In this document: piece after piece, positions 38,589-53,059 of the stretch | Layout of the letters: each line of letters opens with the position of its first letter | Numbering within the stretch: position 1 is the stretch's first letter | Assembly (NCBI GenBank): GCA_900708905.1 | Contig: CAADRB010000019.1 | Span: forward strand, 337,221 to 401,220 | DNA from: Hymenolepis diminuta | Taxonomy: Eukaryota; Platyhelminthes; Cestoda; Cyclophyllidea; Hymenolepididae | Direction: 5' to 3' | DNA: 64,000 nt | Position numbers and translations under genes: made by a program | The notes under the pieces: model-generated | Databases searched by the model: none | Seen by the model: only the letters and a program-made list of their open reading frames with translations | Told to the model about the DNA's origin: nothing

Positions 38589-41500
38589 AATGATTGATTT
38601 TCTATTCAGTCAAAATAACTGAACGATTAAAATCATCTATTGGTCAGACAGACCACTAATATGTTTAATTGGTGCTTAGACAATGTCGAAACCCTCACAA
38701 AACTAGTGACTGAAATTTTTAACAAATCCATTGTTTGTAAAACGTTAATTCATAGCCACTTCTAGTTAACTGATTGCAAATTTCTCACAGCCAACTTACA
38801 TTTATCGCTCTAACGTTCCTATTATTTCAAAGGAACTAATTCAAGTATGCCTCATTTAAAACCGATGGACGTATTATGTTTATACCGAGCCCTAATATGA
38901 TTCAGCATCTTTGCTTTACTGCTTTTGCAAGTTCTTCCCTTACATGCAGTCTACTTCTCCTTTCAATGCACTAATACTCCATTCCACATTTTCATTAACA
39001 TAGTTCGGACTATTTGTGAATTTCATTTAGGCAGTTTGACACCAAAATGTCCTTCTTCAAATAGTTCAGAGATCTGCTTCGCACTTTCCACTGTAAACTG
39101 TTATTTACTAAGCTGATAGAGAATATAACAGGATTTTATTTCTTTTATGGGTATCAGTATTTAGGGAGATTTTGCCAATTTTAATTTGCATTTCTCTAAA
39201 ACCACACGTGTGCCACTGAGAAAATTAATAAAGGGAATAGACAATTAAATACATGCTTGTCGAAATGCTTTCATGATATTTTGATATTGCCAAAGTACAT
39301 TATGCTAATGAGGGGGATATGCAAACATGAACCAGTTTTTTCTGACACCATCCATGTCTCGAGAATTTCAACGAAGGAATATAAAAAGATTACTTTAACC
39401 ACAAAAGTATGTTGTAGAAGATCCATAACTACTTAGGTTTCTAGGCTAATTAATGACAAATAATATAGTGGTAAATGTTAATTGGAGTAAAGTACATGAT
39501 CACAAAATTGCGGCACATTTAACCTTTAAAACTGACTTGTTAATAGGATCTGAAAATTATTTTCATGAATTTTTGTTCATTTGAATAACTGCTTTTAAAG
39601 TACAGATTTCTTAATTTGGAAAATGAGAAATATATTTCCATTAGGAAAAATGCTATTTAAAAATAATTTTCGTTAATAATTTACGATGAACGTTCCATTG
39701 TTACTTGTCATCTGAGAGCTTTACGTCATAACGGTACAATGCAAATAATTAAACGTATCATCCTGATACAGTTATAAATTTATACTTTACGGTTTTTGGG
39801 AAATTATTTTTGGTTTTTAAACCATTTCAAGCTGTGATCTAATAGTAGTTAGCATGCCTTCAACAGATTTAATGAAAACGAAAAGAAATGTCATCATTTT
39901 GTCCGGGATCTATTTTAAATTGTGGTCCAAAAAATTGAAATTAAAAATACAAAATTTAATGTTTTAGTGAATAACATTCGAAGAAAAACGTTGAAAACAA
40001 AGTGTAGGTTATATTTGTGATAATTTAGTTTACTCACATGCAATAATAAAAATAAGATTCATTTTAAAAATGTTTTGATATGTTAATTTTAATTGAAAAC
40101 AATTTGATCATGTGAAGAAATTGATAAACAAACTTACTCTGGGGTCCATCCCCAACTAGTTGATATGGCATTACGTTTTTTTCACACAAAAGAACATTCT
40201 AAATTCCCGAAATCATAAATAACAACAATAACATAAAAGCAGTTTTAATTTTCCTCTTATGACAGTTGGGTAGTTCACAATTCTGTCCAAACTCCTCAAC
40301 TATTCCACAAGATGTTCTAAGATATTTTTTTAATTGAACTTGAAATGTCAATAATTATTGCGATAAATCTCAAAATCTTTGTACATTTTCGAGTTATTTA
40401 GATTCAAGTAGTGTGGTTGAAATTAAATGTCTAATATCTGATGTGAAAAACATATGGATTGACAGCCATGCAACCTTTTTGTAATTCGCAAGGGGAAATT
40501 AGGTCAGAAATAATTTACAACAACTTCAGATCTTAAACTTTAAAGCTTACCTTTTCCTTTCATCACATTATTTATTTTGTGTTAGGTCAAACATCCGACT
40601 TACGAACGTTATCTGAAGATAAAATCAATCGACGTGCTTGAAGGGTTAAAGGTGTGGTATCTGTGAATAACCATTTATCTAATTCAGCAACAAGCCAAAC
40701 TCCCTTCCAATATTACTAGCTTTTGTGAGTAGTATAGTGATACTCTACATTTGTTGTTTCAAGAAAATGATCACTTCATATGATCTATGACCCAACTCTT
40801 CTAGTGCGAGTAAAATATTGATCTGTATGAACTTGATTTATTTAAGTAATAAGGAACTTATGCAATCATTACATTATATGTTAATTTTGGTAATCCACCA
40901 CTGCAAGATAATTCATTGTCTGATTATATTTAAATTTTTTACGCTCAGTTTTCCATCACAGGTTCTTTTCATTTTAATTCTTTTTCATAAAGCCGGCTGA
41001 GAATGAATTTAGAATTTTCACAAAAATCTATTGCGCACTGCCTTTTCGTGTTTCATGCAATGTCGCATTTGAATAAACCCTCTTAATTCACTTTTAGAAT
41101 AAACTGACGCAAATGAAAGCAATTTTATACTGCCTGATTGAATGTTTTAAAACCACTGTTGTATATATTATTATTATGTTTAATAAAAATGAGAATAGAA
41201 TGGAGGAAAGGAATATTGGGTGGAAATAAATATTAAACAGATGGTCATGCAAATAAGTGTATTTGGCCTTGTATAATATTGAAATAATTATTTTCTCACT
41301 TAACCAAACACACTTATCGATCAGCCTCTCCAAATCATTTTGGAAATTTCTGGGGTATCAAAATACATATAATGGTGTGAAAACATAAAATAAACAGGTT
41401 TTTTGGGTCTCTTTAGGATTTCAATGATCCTACTGAATACCATTTGGCATTTAATCACATATTAACATTATTTTACATGAAGGATGCTGTCCATAAATAG

Positions 41501-43749
41501 TTGGTACCTTCTTACTGGTATCAGAAAGTGCATATTATTTATTAATTAATTATAAGATGGAATTTTAATGTCTTCCTTATATATAATTTTTAGTTAAATC
41601 TGCTGCCAGTTTATTTAGATCCTTTCCATGTCCACAATATTTTGATCCATAAGTGAAATGTTCGTTCTGTTTTACTTTCTCAGCATACTCTCTTCCATTT
41701 GCTTAATTCCCTACTTCGTGTGTTTACCTATTAACCCGAGCATAAAATTAAATTAAATTAATTTATTTCAATTCATTAGATTGATCTGGTTAGAATAAAT
41801 TTTGCAGAAGAGCGGTAATATGTATGATTATATAATCGAAGGAAGTTGAGACTCCTTGGTTGATTGGTTCTTACGAATTTATCAGTCCGAGAGGCTCAAC
41901 CACGTACGTGAGATACGTGTTTAAATAAATTTCTTTTAAATGGCTGTACAAACGTAGTTAAAGGAGACATACTGTGATGGGGTCGAGATAGACGGTTACA
42001 TACGGATTTTGAAGCTCGTTAGAGAAAAAAAGTAATCTCAGTTCACAAGTAGATTTAATTACCCAACGTAAGTTTATTTATGTCTTGAGGTTGATGGGCT
42101 TTGAGTAAAGTATTGATCACTTAACTAATAACCTAAATATATCACCGATCAGACATTAAAAATTATTTTTACACTATATTTGACCCGGTTCCAACAGTAT
42201 TTTTGAACAAAAAATTATACTTATTATGCCGGTGACATCTTCCATTTTTTGAAGCCCAATTTTTTTGAAGCAGAAAGATGTATTGGTTTTAAACTGAAGT
42301 CAAAATTATCATTACTCTTAGAGATTGATTTAATTTGTACTAAGAGGAATATTTAAATAGCGGTAGAAAGATTAGCGTCCTATTGTGGCCGAATGGTGGT
42401 TACATTTTATAACTTTATTTACATACCAAATTGTTAATAAGGTTAGGAAGTAGTCAGAAATGGCAATTTTCTTTAGCTAGAAAAGCTATAAGCTGAAGAA
42501 ATATTTGACGACTTTTCCAACTTTCTCATTTTATTCAACTGTAACGGGTGAATTTTCCGAAATTACTCATCCAAATACTGTAATAAAAAGCCTTCTGGTT
42601 TTCTTCATTTTATTTCACATTCCTCGGAATGAACACTTCCAATAATTCCCACTTTCCAATCACCCCGACCAATTAGTTAAGTTCCTATCTTCAATAATTA
42701 CGTCACAAGAATATTTCCATAGAAAGGACAAATGTGATAGATAAGGGTACCTAAAATAGACAAAAATACTCCGAAAATAATAATTGTGGCGAACAAATGA
42801 GTCAATACGACGGAGATAGGAAAGAGATAAACCTGTTAGTCAAATCATGATAACAATGGCAATTATATTGTGCCTTTCAGACTTAATGTTAAATTATAAG
42901 TGATTGAATATTAAAGGCGCTGGATTATTTTAAAACAACTAATGGAACAGGATCCAAATTAAACTGACTCAGAATCCTTTCAGGTTGTCTAGATTCTCTG
43001 TTTCTTTAATTTAGAAATACAGATACATGTAGATAATGCTGGGGAACGGCACTATTGTAATCTAAGCCGAAATTAGAGAGTATGACTATCAGAAATTTAT
43101 TAAATCCATTTACTCAGCATAAAATTAATTGATAATACAACTAAAAAAAGATATATATCTTTAAATGTTACGTTTGCCAAATAGGGAGGATGGTAAAATA
43201 CGATGACATCTTTTTTAGAAGCAAGGATATTTATGGAACCTTATTTTGCCCTTAACGTCTAAAAGATATTTGAGGAATTCAATTTCATAGGAGAATAGTT
43301 GCCAAGGCAATTGGGGTCAGTTGAACTGATTTTCATGAATGAATGGTGGCTAAAGCGCTAGTAGTAATAAAGTGTTCATGAATCATCACCAAATTAAACC
43401 ACTTCTACATGTTAAGCCAGCTAACGTAATGATTTTAATTCCTCTACATTTAATTAATCATGCTTTTTTTCATATGTTTATGCTTAATTAGCGTAAAGCA
43501 AACGTATTTAAAGTGATGTGATTGACCTTGACCTGTGCACACATGTCAAACATCCTATCTTACCACTCATTCCATTAATTCTCTAAATATTCATCACCCT
43601 TAGATCATGCTTACATTTTACCATCTAGGTTATTCGTGTTGGTTTCATCTGTTTTTTTTAATTTTATCAGCCATTAGGTTCTTTTGACTAATAATAAGTG
43701 TTTATATTATTATTCACAGTATTACAAAAAAGACTATTTTTAACTGTGG

Positions 43750-43892
43750 AAAACAGTCGACATCTAATAACAGTAAGTTCAATAAACGATAAAGGGAAGG
43801 GAATCAAAACGGTAAAGAGATCAACGTCAAGATATCAAAGAATCTTAATTCATTTGATATTTGATTCGGGCTGTACAGCATTTACCAAATCC
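43750..43892. repeat. Diverged dispersed repeat, copy A
   Basis: Aligns without gaps to 53067-53200 over about 44 codons' length; shared strings include ACGTCAAG, TATCAAAGA and TAAAG. An ATT-rich tract lies just before both copies (TATTATTATT here), so on the minus strand the unit would end in (AAT)n, as a retroelement would. No similarity to a known family is recognised. Confidence 0.6.
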
Positions 43893-44823
43893 TGTCAATC
43901 AAATCTTTCTTCAGCCATTCGATACGAGTAATTAAATGAATATCGAAATATAAGAACCTATCTTCTTCCTAAAACATAACTTAAAATGCGATATAATTTA
44001 TCATGCATTAAGCTTTTGCCCTAATCAAATCGAAGTAATTCAAATTTTCCCAAGACTAAAGAAAGATCACTTATGTAAATACAATTTTGAACATGCCATG
44101 ACTTGGAAGCAAATGGTAAGATTTAAAGACATTTCGTGATTATTATAAATATTTATTAATTCTTATTCAAAAGTGATGTATTTCCTTTCCTTCCATTTAA
44201 TTGTGAAAGTGGCAAGTTTACAAATTCATTTTGTGTGAAAGAGGTTCAAAACTGAAATTGCGATAGCTCAATTGAAAGATTTTATTTTAGCAAAATTTTC
44301 TCCAGTCTTGTAGTCAGTGCTTTGATTTTAAACTAAATCAAATCTGAACTGTCAACGGAAATAAACCACAACAAAAGAACCGTACCGTTTATTTGTGTGA
44401 TTATTATTGCCCCTAGTCATCAACGTCACTGACATAATTAAATTTATCGTTTATCTAAAGCGACATATATTAATTTTTCATTATAACTGGTGAATCTCTC
44501 TAGAGTCATGCTTTCTCCTTTACAAGTAGGAAATTTTCTGAATGAAATACCCTTTCTTGTTCATTTATATCTTCGCCTTTTCCTCACGAAATACTTTTAG
44601 GAGTTACTTTGATAAAAACTGAATAGTTTACTTTAATTAATACCGAAGGCAGAACATAAATGAGATTTTCCGAAAAGACTAGTTGAGAGAGCACTTTTAA
44701 GAATGTAAGTTTCACCGTTCGAAGGCTAAGGACTCTTAATAAATTAACTTATTTTCTTTGACCGCTGATGGAGATAGAAACTCCTTTAAATGTCATATTG
44801 ATACAATAGATGGGTTCAGGGTG

Positions 44824-45158
44824 NNNNNNNNNNNNNNNNNNNNNNNNNNNNNNNNNNNNNNNNNNNNNNNNNNNNNNNNNNNNNNNNNNNNNNNNNNNNN
44901 NNNNNNNNNNNNNNNNNNNNNNNNNNNNNNNNNNNNNNNNNNNNNNNNNNNNNNNNNNNNNNNNNNNNNNNNNNNNNNNNNNNNNNNNNNNNNNNNNNNN
45001 NNNNNNNNNNNNNNNNNNNNNNNNNNNNNNNNNNNNNNNNNNNNNNNNNNNNNNNNNNNNNNNNNNNNNNNNNNNNNNNNNNNNNNNNNNNNNNNNNNNN
45101 NNNNNNNNNNNNNNNNNNNNNNNNNNNNNNNNNNNNNNNNNNNNNNNNNNNNNNNNNN
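44824..45158. other. Assembly gap (335 N)
   Basis: A run of undetermined bases. All open frames that cross it are artefacts of the Ns. Its length may be an estimate rather than a measured size. Confidence 0.99.
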
Positions 45159-46646
45159 AAATACTTTTTAGCATCGGTGGAAGCATTTTTCACTAATCCA
45201 CTGAAATTTACTTCTGATTATCATCACTGCCGAGTGTTAGCGCAAGATGGTTTTTCTTTCAAGTGGTTTTACGAGGGTAATTGTCCCTCCTTGAGGACTC
45301 GGCAAAATGTCATATGATAAATTGGGTGCACGTAAACATCTATGCACTTAAATGTACTGATTGAAAGGAAAAAAAGAAATCAGAGGCTGTTAACACTTAT
45401 ATTACTCGTACGACAAATCTGGTGATTATGGGCTCATGTTTTTATTTTCTCGTCTGTATATGGGGACAAGTGCTGATATAATCACGTGAACCACTGGGTG
45501 ATAAAATATGCTAATTTTAGCCTAATTTAGTAAAAACAATTTCGGCTATGTGAGGACCATGCGCAGTCCTAGAAATTAGGGAATTAAATAAGTCGTCAAA
45601 ATTACAGTGATAATACCATTTAAGCTCAAGTGGCAACAAAGCCCTAATTTGGGAAAAATCCATTTTATAGCTAATGAGGGCTCCCAGGGGACCTCTCAGT
45701 TTAGCAATTTCTCACTCTATCTTCTTCATGTAGATCCATATTCTGGAGAATTCCATATGTCTCTGTTATCATCAAAGATGTTGCAACTCTTGTCAGAGTT
45801 TGAATTAAGTTTTCCTAGATATAAAGGTAATTATAAATCTGTTTTGGAAAGTAAGATCTTAAAAAGAACGAAGTTTCGGTTTAGACTACTTTATGAATTA
45901 ATGTCTTGACTTTTAGCGATTTTGAGCATTTACGAAAGAGTTTAACCAATTCAGTATTTGTCCCATGAGAATAAAAGTTGGGATGCTTGAAAAAGACATA
46001 GTTACAATTATTCAATTATTGAAAATACTTCTGAAAATCACACAAAGTAGCATCACGCCTATTGGAATTTGGGGTTTCCAAAAAGTTAGAGTGAAAGCTC
46101 ATTTCACTAATCAATGAACGACGTATAAAACAGAAATCTTAGACGCTAAATAAACTACGTAATAGAAATTCACCCATAACCCATGAAATGGCCTAAGCAG
46201 ATCTGAAATTCTTCAATTTTATTCCCTTAGCAAACAGTTTTAATTTGCTTATTCATGTCGTGGCCCGTAAATTTTGCTATTTAAGTACAAAAAGTACAAA
46301 GTCCATCAAATTATATAGCCCGTTATTGATAATTAAGCGCTTGATGTAAAGGGTAAAATAATCGGGGACCACAAAAATAATGCCCTAAAAATGCTTAAAA
46401 GTCCATGTTACTAACCTTTTCACTTATTATGCATTCGCTTTTATCGAAACGCAAAAGTCCAAATTTAAATTCATTATTTAAAACGGGATTTGTATGTTCA
46501 AGTGGAATGAATTTTAGCAATCACTGCTTTGTTAAAATCATATAGGGTCTTATTATTCTTCTAGCGTCTAAGATACTAGAAAAAACATTCTATCATTCGA
46601 ATGAACTATTTGATCAATAAGATCTGTATATTTTAGACGTGAACTC

Positions 46647-46700
46647 GCTCAGGAAACAGGGATAAACTCTGAAATCTGCACATAGGAGATTTCTAAGACT
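46647..46700. repeat. Possible diverged repeat, copy A
   Basis: A stretch around CTCAGGAAACAGGGATAAA resembles 61609-61665 (CTCAGGAAAGAGGGGATAAA) with small gaps. It is short and imperfect, so chance is not excluded. A 13-base direct repeat (ACTAAAAGAGCAA at 46698-46710 and 46730-46742) lies at its right edge. Confidence 0.35.
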
Positions 46701-47197
46701 AAAAGAGCAACTAGTTTCTAAAAGTAAAAACTAAAAGAGCAAGCAATCTGAACTAAACTATTAGATTTTGTGCGATGTTATAAATTCTAATTCTACATGA
46801 ACCCATATTGCATTGCTCTATTATTTCATTTCCACAATGAAAATTTGTAAATTTTTCTCTTAGTTTCGATAAGACATATGACTACATTTAAACAGGGCTG
46901 GATTTGATGAACATTAATGATATTATATGCACATATAGGAAATAAATTTAAAAAACGTTCTCTTTACCTGTTGACTGTTATTATCTTTGATGTGATTTTA
47001 CTAATACAGAAGTCCTTAATCGCGTATGTCTTACTAAATTCGTAATTTTTTATATTCAAATATTTCGCATATTATAGGGTGCGTAAGACATCTGAGGACA
47101 CCTTAGGGGATTTAGAAATATAGAAAATGAAACTACTAATGGTCAACTCTTACAATTTCTTATAACAAAACAAATAAACACAATATCAACCTAGGTT

Positions 47198-47852
47198 TTA
47201 TTCCCCATATCCTCCTTCGGCTCCTATTACCCACCCAATTCGAGCCTGAAACCGACTACAAGCTTTGATGAAGTGGTCTTTATTCATGTCCCCCATTCCA
47301 CGGGCTATTGTTTCCATCAGAAAGGAAGATTCAGTGTTATGGGGATAATTATTAACTTTCTTCTCAACCACACACACGCAATAATCCAAAAGATTAAGGT
47401 CTGGTGAGTTAGAAAGCCATAAGTTTGGTGTGACATGACGGTGAGAACTTTATGAAATGAAGCCGAATTTTATTGGAAGACATAGGGTCTTCCATTGACT
47501 ACGCTGTCTATCCAAGGCTTATCAACACGTTTTGAAGGGTCACGACATAGGCATCTGCATCTGCATTGACTCTAAGGCCCTGTGGAAAAATTGAGGGGTC
47601 ATAATGTGCCCTTCACTTCTAACAACATCAAAACTCACCACTGTTGCTGCAAACTTCGTGCGCATATGTAGCAGTTGGAACTTCAGTGGGATCATAACCA
47701 CCTATCATTTCTTCGATCAACTTTTCACCCTGGTAGAACTTTTTTGGTCGGAGAGCAATCGAAGACACTCCTCTTCTTTTGGTTGCTTCAATTTCTTTAA
47801 GAATATTGCTTTCTCTTACTCGTGAACCCCTATTCACGTTCATTATTTTCAT
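47198..47852 (-). pseudogene. Degenerate mariner-type DDE transposase
   Basis: Translating the minus strand in shifting frames gives successive blocks in the order of a Tc1/mariner transposase: KVDRRNDRW (about 47705-47735), YDPTEVP, KFAATVVS then RSEGHIMTPQFFHRAL, KPWIDSVVNGRPYVFQ (47473-47520), HVTPNLW, then SPDLNLLDYCV (47375-47407) and a C-terminus ending KACSRFQARIGWVIGAEGGY before the stop at 47198. The reading frame changes several times. At the second catalytic Asp the copy has a TAA (47470-47472) followed by Asn (47467-47469). Only about 23 codons separate that position from the SPDL Asp, so part of the catalytic core is deleted. The N-terminal DNA-binding part is not recognisable; upstream of about 47735 the assignment is weak. 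Terminal inverted repeats were not found. It cannot encode an active enzyme. Confidence 0.8.
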
Positions 47853-50800
47853 TCAGTTCCTTTCTAACTTTGTAAACGAAAGATAGAAACCCTGCAATTT
47901 CTAAGTTGCTGTGTTTTATAGACACTATTATAGCGTGTCTTTTCATTTCATTAGGTATAGTGGTATCCTCTATGAGATCATCTGGTATAAAAAAATACGT
48001 TTCGAATTAGTTCAAATTATAAAAATATAAGTGTTCTCAAATACATCACCCTCCTTTTATAATAAAAATCTGGATAGGGAGAGAATTTTGCAATGACATG
48101 AGCATGTTTAAACGAGTTAAACCCACGCATAGCGAAGATGACAAAGACAAGTCGTGGCTCCTTCAATTTCAAATTATCAGGACAGTTAAAGCATCTGATC
48201 ATCTTACTTCATCCGCAGTGAAACAAGAATATCTTCCACGAATTTGTCCTTCAATAATCATAAAGAAAGACGGTGGCGTCAGCGATATTTTTTATAGGCA
48301 AGCGGAGTAAATTCACACAGAAGATAAAAAACTAGAACATTCTCTTCCGTATTTGGCCTCAAAAATGTCTCAGTATTTTCTGTAAACCAGGTGTATAGAA
48401 GGCGCGTACACACCATGGGCAGAGGCGTGTGAATTTTGGGGAGAAAAGGATGGGAGGCAGTTTTCCACCTCTTTTGATTGTAAGGCGGAAAGGCAGCCAC
48501 CTGTTAAATTACTCAATTTCCTGACACACACTCCCTAGGCTACTTCCATGGAGACGAATTCACCCACAAATACATTTGCACTGCTCTTTCCGCCTTTACC
48601 AAGCATTACGTTTTACAGTTGAATAATTTTTGCTTACCACATATTGAAAGTGCTATTATTGATACTTTCTACTTTAGATTGGAAACTGAAACTTCTTGAT
48701 AATTAACTGACGTTATGTGAACAATAAAATAGTATTGAGAATATATGAATATTAAACAAAATTGGCGATTTTATGTCGGTCTTCAACAACAATTTTTTAT
48801 TCATATGATGCATGTCCTTAGAGAAATAATGGATGAGGCTGAACTAAACGAACAGGTTGTGTCATACAATTTCATCTAGATCATCGCCTTTCCGTCATCT
48901 TCAGCGAAAGAAACGGTTTAATATATCAAATGATGATAAATTTATCTGTCAGAACAACATCGGGTTCAGAGGGATACATAAAGTGGATTGCTGGTAATCT
49001 AATTATTTCTCCAATTAGATCGGCACTTTCACTTAATCAGATTTATACTTCTAAGTTGTCATATTTCACGATTATTATAAAAGTGATTCATCCTCGACTT
49101 GCTTTCAGATATCTCTCCTTTAATAATAACAATCCTTAATGCACTTAAGTCTTTTCCGCATTAAATTGTCCATTGTTAACGTGACTCCACTTTCAATTAC
49201 CCTGTTGTATTCCTTTTCCATATATATTTCACATAGTAATTTAGTGAGTTCTGGTTAACTTGTAGTCGTATGGAAGAACTTTATTTTGAGTTTGTGGGAC
49301 GGCAGGAAATTGAACCATGTTCGGCTACCGACCTATTCTTTTCATTTAGGCTATCTGAGAGGCCTTAACTATAGTCATTAACTATAAACAAAGTAATTAC
49401 TCTTCGTCAAATTACTATTCAACCTCCTTATTAGATAGGATTTAGTACTGTTTGTGGACAATGTGACAAAATAGTGCCTGCTGAAGTAAGCATCTTGTCT
49501 TTGTTTAATTTACTTCCAGATGTGTAGCAGTAGTGCTAAAGACTATAGGCTTTCCAATGGGCTATTAAAGCTATTTAACATCTACTGAACGGTTATGTGA
49601 ACTAACAATAAAAATGCTTAAAGAGTTTTGCCGACCTAAATCGACTTGATTCTGAGAGTATGGTAATTTCAGCCACCGATTAGCATGATAGTTCAGATTC
49701 ATACTAGATTGTACACAATAAAAGTTATCACCCCACAAATATTGGGATAAAATAAGGAAATAAAACGATCATAAAATGACATGGTTCTATGACAATTTAT
49801 GCCATCCGTCACTCTATAAGTGCTGAAACATTTCATCCCAAGGTCATTCTACATTAAGGAAGGAATGAATCAAAATATCCTAAATATGGCCCTGAAAAAT
49901 AAATCAATGACGTCATCTTAGAGCATAATTTTAACCCGAAATAGATTCGGTTCAAATACTTCTATATATTTTTTACACGTTATGATTTTTTAAATGGATA
50001 ATATTTAGCTAAATACCAAAAAACACCATTTACCTATAGTTCCATTCATAAAATCTGCTAATTTTATCTCTTTGCTTATCTCTGAAAACGTTCTTTAACA
50101 TTCCAGAGCACAAAATATTTTTTCTCCTTCTAGGCATGTCTAGTCTAGGTTATTCTCCGACCACTGTTCTTATAAATGTCAACCCTCATTCTCCTTTTTT
50201 ACGACAAAACAACTTGGAATAACCATTTAGGCTGAAAAATATGCGCGACCTTTTTATTATGGGAATCCACGTTCGCCAACGGGAATTTCTTAAAATAATC
50301 AAATAGGTTATATCAGTGGGTAATCGAATAGACTGACTATTACTACGACTAGGAACAAATAATTGGCTAAATATTCACCTCAATTTATTTCTGTAGATAA
50401 ACAATCCATTGGGGAAATATTTTCTTATTTACTAACTAAGCTAACCGTAAATGCCTTTAAGAGTTATTTCTTTACTTATTCTTTGAGTGATGTCTTTTTT
50501 CTGAATGGAGGCATAAAGTGAATTTTAATTAATTAGGTCTGAGATATTCTAAACTGAAGATGCAATATCAAGGAGAAAATCTAATAGTGAATAATTATTG
50601 AATATTTTCCCTTGACGATATTAATGTTTTATATTTAATTTCTCCCCATTATTACTGAAATAACGATTAAACCTTATATTGTTAGTGTGAACCAATATGA
50701 ATGGCGCAATAGTTCGAGTGAAACTATATTAAAATTTTGCTCGTATTCCCTATCTTCTCTGGCAGAAATTTCGGCTTGCAGATGGTAAGATATTGTTCTA

Positions 50801-51725
50801 TAGCTATCCAAAGAAACACATTCACCCTAATCATCGCGAGATGTCACCTGGAAAGGTTGAAGTTAAATTTTGAAGTTTAATTATATGCATGAGTTGCAAT
50901 AATGCAATGAATTATAACTATTTGATACCTTATGCACACCTTAATAAAAAGAAAATTAGAATGAATAGTGATTCCTTCTTATACCTCTACTTAATTTGTA
51001 TTGGAGTCAACTTGTGAATTATCCACTATTGCATTTTGTTTTACAATTTCCACCTTCTTTGCACCTTTCTGTTTATGTCACATATCTCAGTCATGAAACT
51101 CTAACCATTTTTTCCCATTTTCTGAACTTTACTCCACTATTTGGACACTTTTTCGGTTTTTCGTCCAGTATAAATATCCTGACACTGTCTCTGCCTCTTT
51201 CCTATTTTATGATAGTGAGGTTTGTGAGGCGTAAAAGTGCAAACGTTTATGAAGTTTACTCGACTCTTTTTTGGCAAACTATTATTTTTTGTTGAGATGC
51301 TTTGATGAAATAAAATAGAATATTTGCATATTTACCTTGGGCAATAATAAGAAGTTATTAGATAAGGAAGGTTCTTGCAAAACTGAGTTCAAAATCGATT
51401 TAACTTAAGAGATTCTTTCATTGAGACACCTAAGTAGCGATTTCTGAAAAAAACATTTATGACTAATCTCTTGAATAGTCTCCATCTTCATTTTTGGAAT
51501 ACGACTTATAAAACTTGTTATGGTGATAAGGGTACTAATTTCAGGATGTAAAGCTTCTATTTTAATAGCTGCATTGTCATTTTAACCGCTTTCAATTTCG
51601 AGGCCTTCTAAATTCTGAAAAATGTTCACGACCACTGTGGAATTTCTTCATTTTTCACCTATCCAATTGAGAAACTGGCCTTTCTGACCGTCTTTTATCT
51701 GTCATATTTCCAGTTACTCAATTAA

Positions 51726-51749
51726 TAGATCATGTAATTACATGATCTA
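51726..51749. repeat. Perfect 24-bp palindrome
   Basis: TAGATCATGTAA followed directly by its reverse complement TTACATGATCTA, with no spacer. It is in intergenic DNA with no gene nearby. Confidence 0.8.
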
Positions 51750-53059
51750 CATTACATCACAGTACATGTCGCTGCAGCAAAAAAACCATCTCAATTTAGC
51801 TCCATTTATCTACCCACTCATTCCATGATCAGGCAATCTTGCCGTGTCCATAAGTCTATCATTTCTGATTGACGCTAAACGAATGATAGGCACTTAGACC
51901 TCAAGACCCAATGTATTGGTGAATTTACACCTTCTTAATCCCTTCTGACATATGCACAAGTTCTCGTAGTTTTTTTACGAGTATCAGGCCATCATTTGAA
52001 GTGTAAACAGTGAGTGTTACATGGAGCCTACGTGTGTCATATGACATACCACTCTTTTTTTCACTTCCTGTGTGCGATTTTACGACAGTTTACATCAGCA
52101 TCTTTGGACATGCATGCAATCTCTCCACTCTTCATGGCAAACATTCAACCGCTTACTAAAATATATATTAGACTTCAAAGAAGCGGTCATTGGGTCAACT
52201 GAGTGCCGATTTTAAAATTCAATATGCTTATTAATATTAAAAGCCATCTGCCAGTCGCATACAATAAAGAAGTTTCTTTTCATCCTCATAATTACTGTAA
52301 TTGAATAAGCAAATGTGGATGGGAAAGTTGTATCTTTTAACGGGATAGATATCCTAATTTTAAAGATATGACATTTGATATAATAGCGAGCTCTGTTGCG
52401 CTCAAAATATTTTTCCCGGTCTCATCTACATGACCACGGTCATAAAAAGATGCAAACTGACCGAAATTGTGCAACCAACCTTCAAGAATCCAAGGATTAA
52501 TTCATAAAAATAGAGTTTAGGAACATTTAAATATGACAATGTAAGGTATACTAATTCTTATAAGGTTGACAAACCATTTTTTCGAGAATTCGATTAAAGT
52601 ATGAGTCTTGATATCTTGACTTTATTATATATCCCCACTATACCTCACGTTTCATCAGTTGCCTGACCACATGTCTCTTCGTATGTTCATAAGTTATTCC
52701 ATGATTTATAATTGTGAAAGTTTTTGGATTGCCAGGGGCAATAACGGTATCATATTTATATACATAATTAAAAAATATGGCTATTCTTGCCACGGATTAC
52801 CAGGTCAAATTAAGCTACGAAAAGATTTTCTAACAATAACTAGTGAATTACATCAGCGGTAAGAGAAAGTGATAATCGTGGCAGTTACGAGGAAGCATTC
52901 CATGGTAAGATGATTTAGCGTGAATATGGTTTCCTTTCTTGCAAGATTTTCATGTGCATTTTAAGACGCTATTGAACCATTTTTGTTCCTAACTAAGCCA
53001 GGCAAATTATTATTATTGTTATTCATGGTAATAAAATTATTTACAATGCAAATTACGAG

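Larger units (their letters stand above)
37062..47197. other. Intergenic DNA with assembly gap and one repeat copy
   Basis: AT-rich sequence containing repeat copy A (43750), the N gap and the possible repeat at 46647. The 100-codon frame at 45607-45909 has no recognised motif. No splice-bounded coding segment stands out. Confidence 0.55.

Noticed and set aside
43698..43931. Duplicated protein-coding exon shared with 52983-53201
   Set aside because: The alignment is in frame, but differences are spread evenly over codon positions, which is the pattern of a repeat, not of selected protein.
44749..45196. Open frames crossing the N gap on both strands
   Set aside because: They exist only because Ns contain no stop codons.
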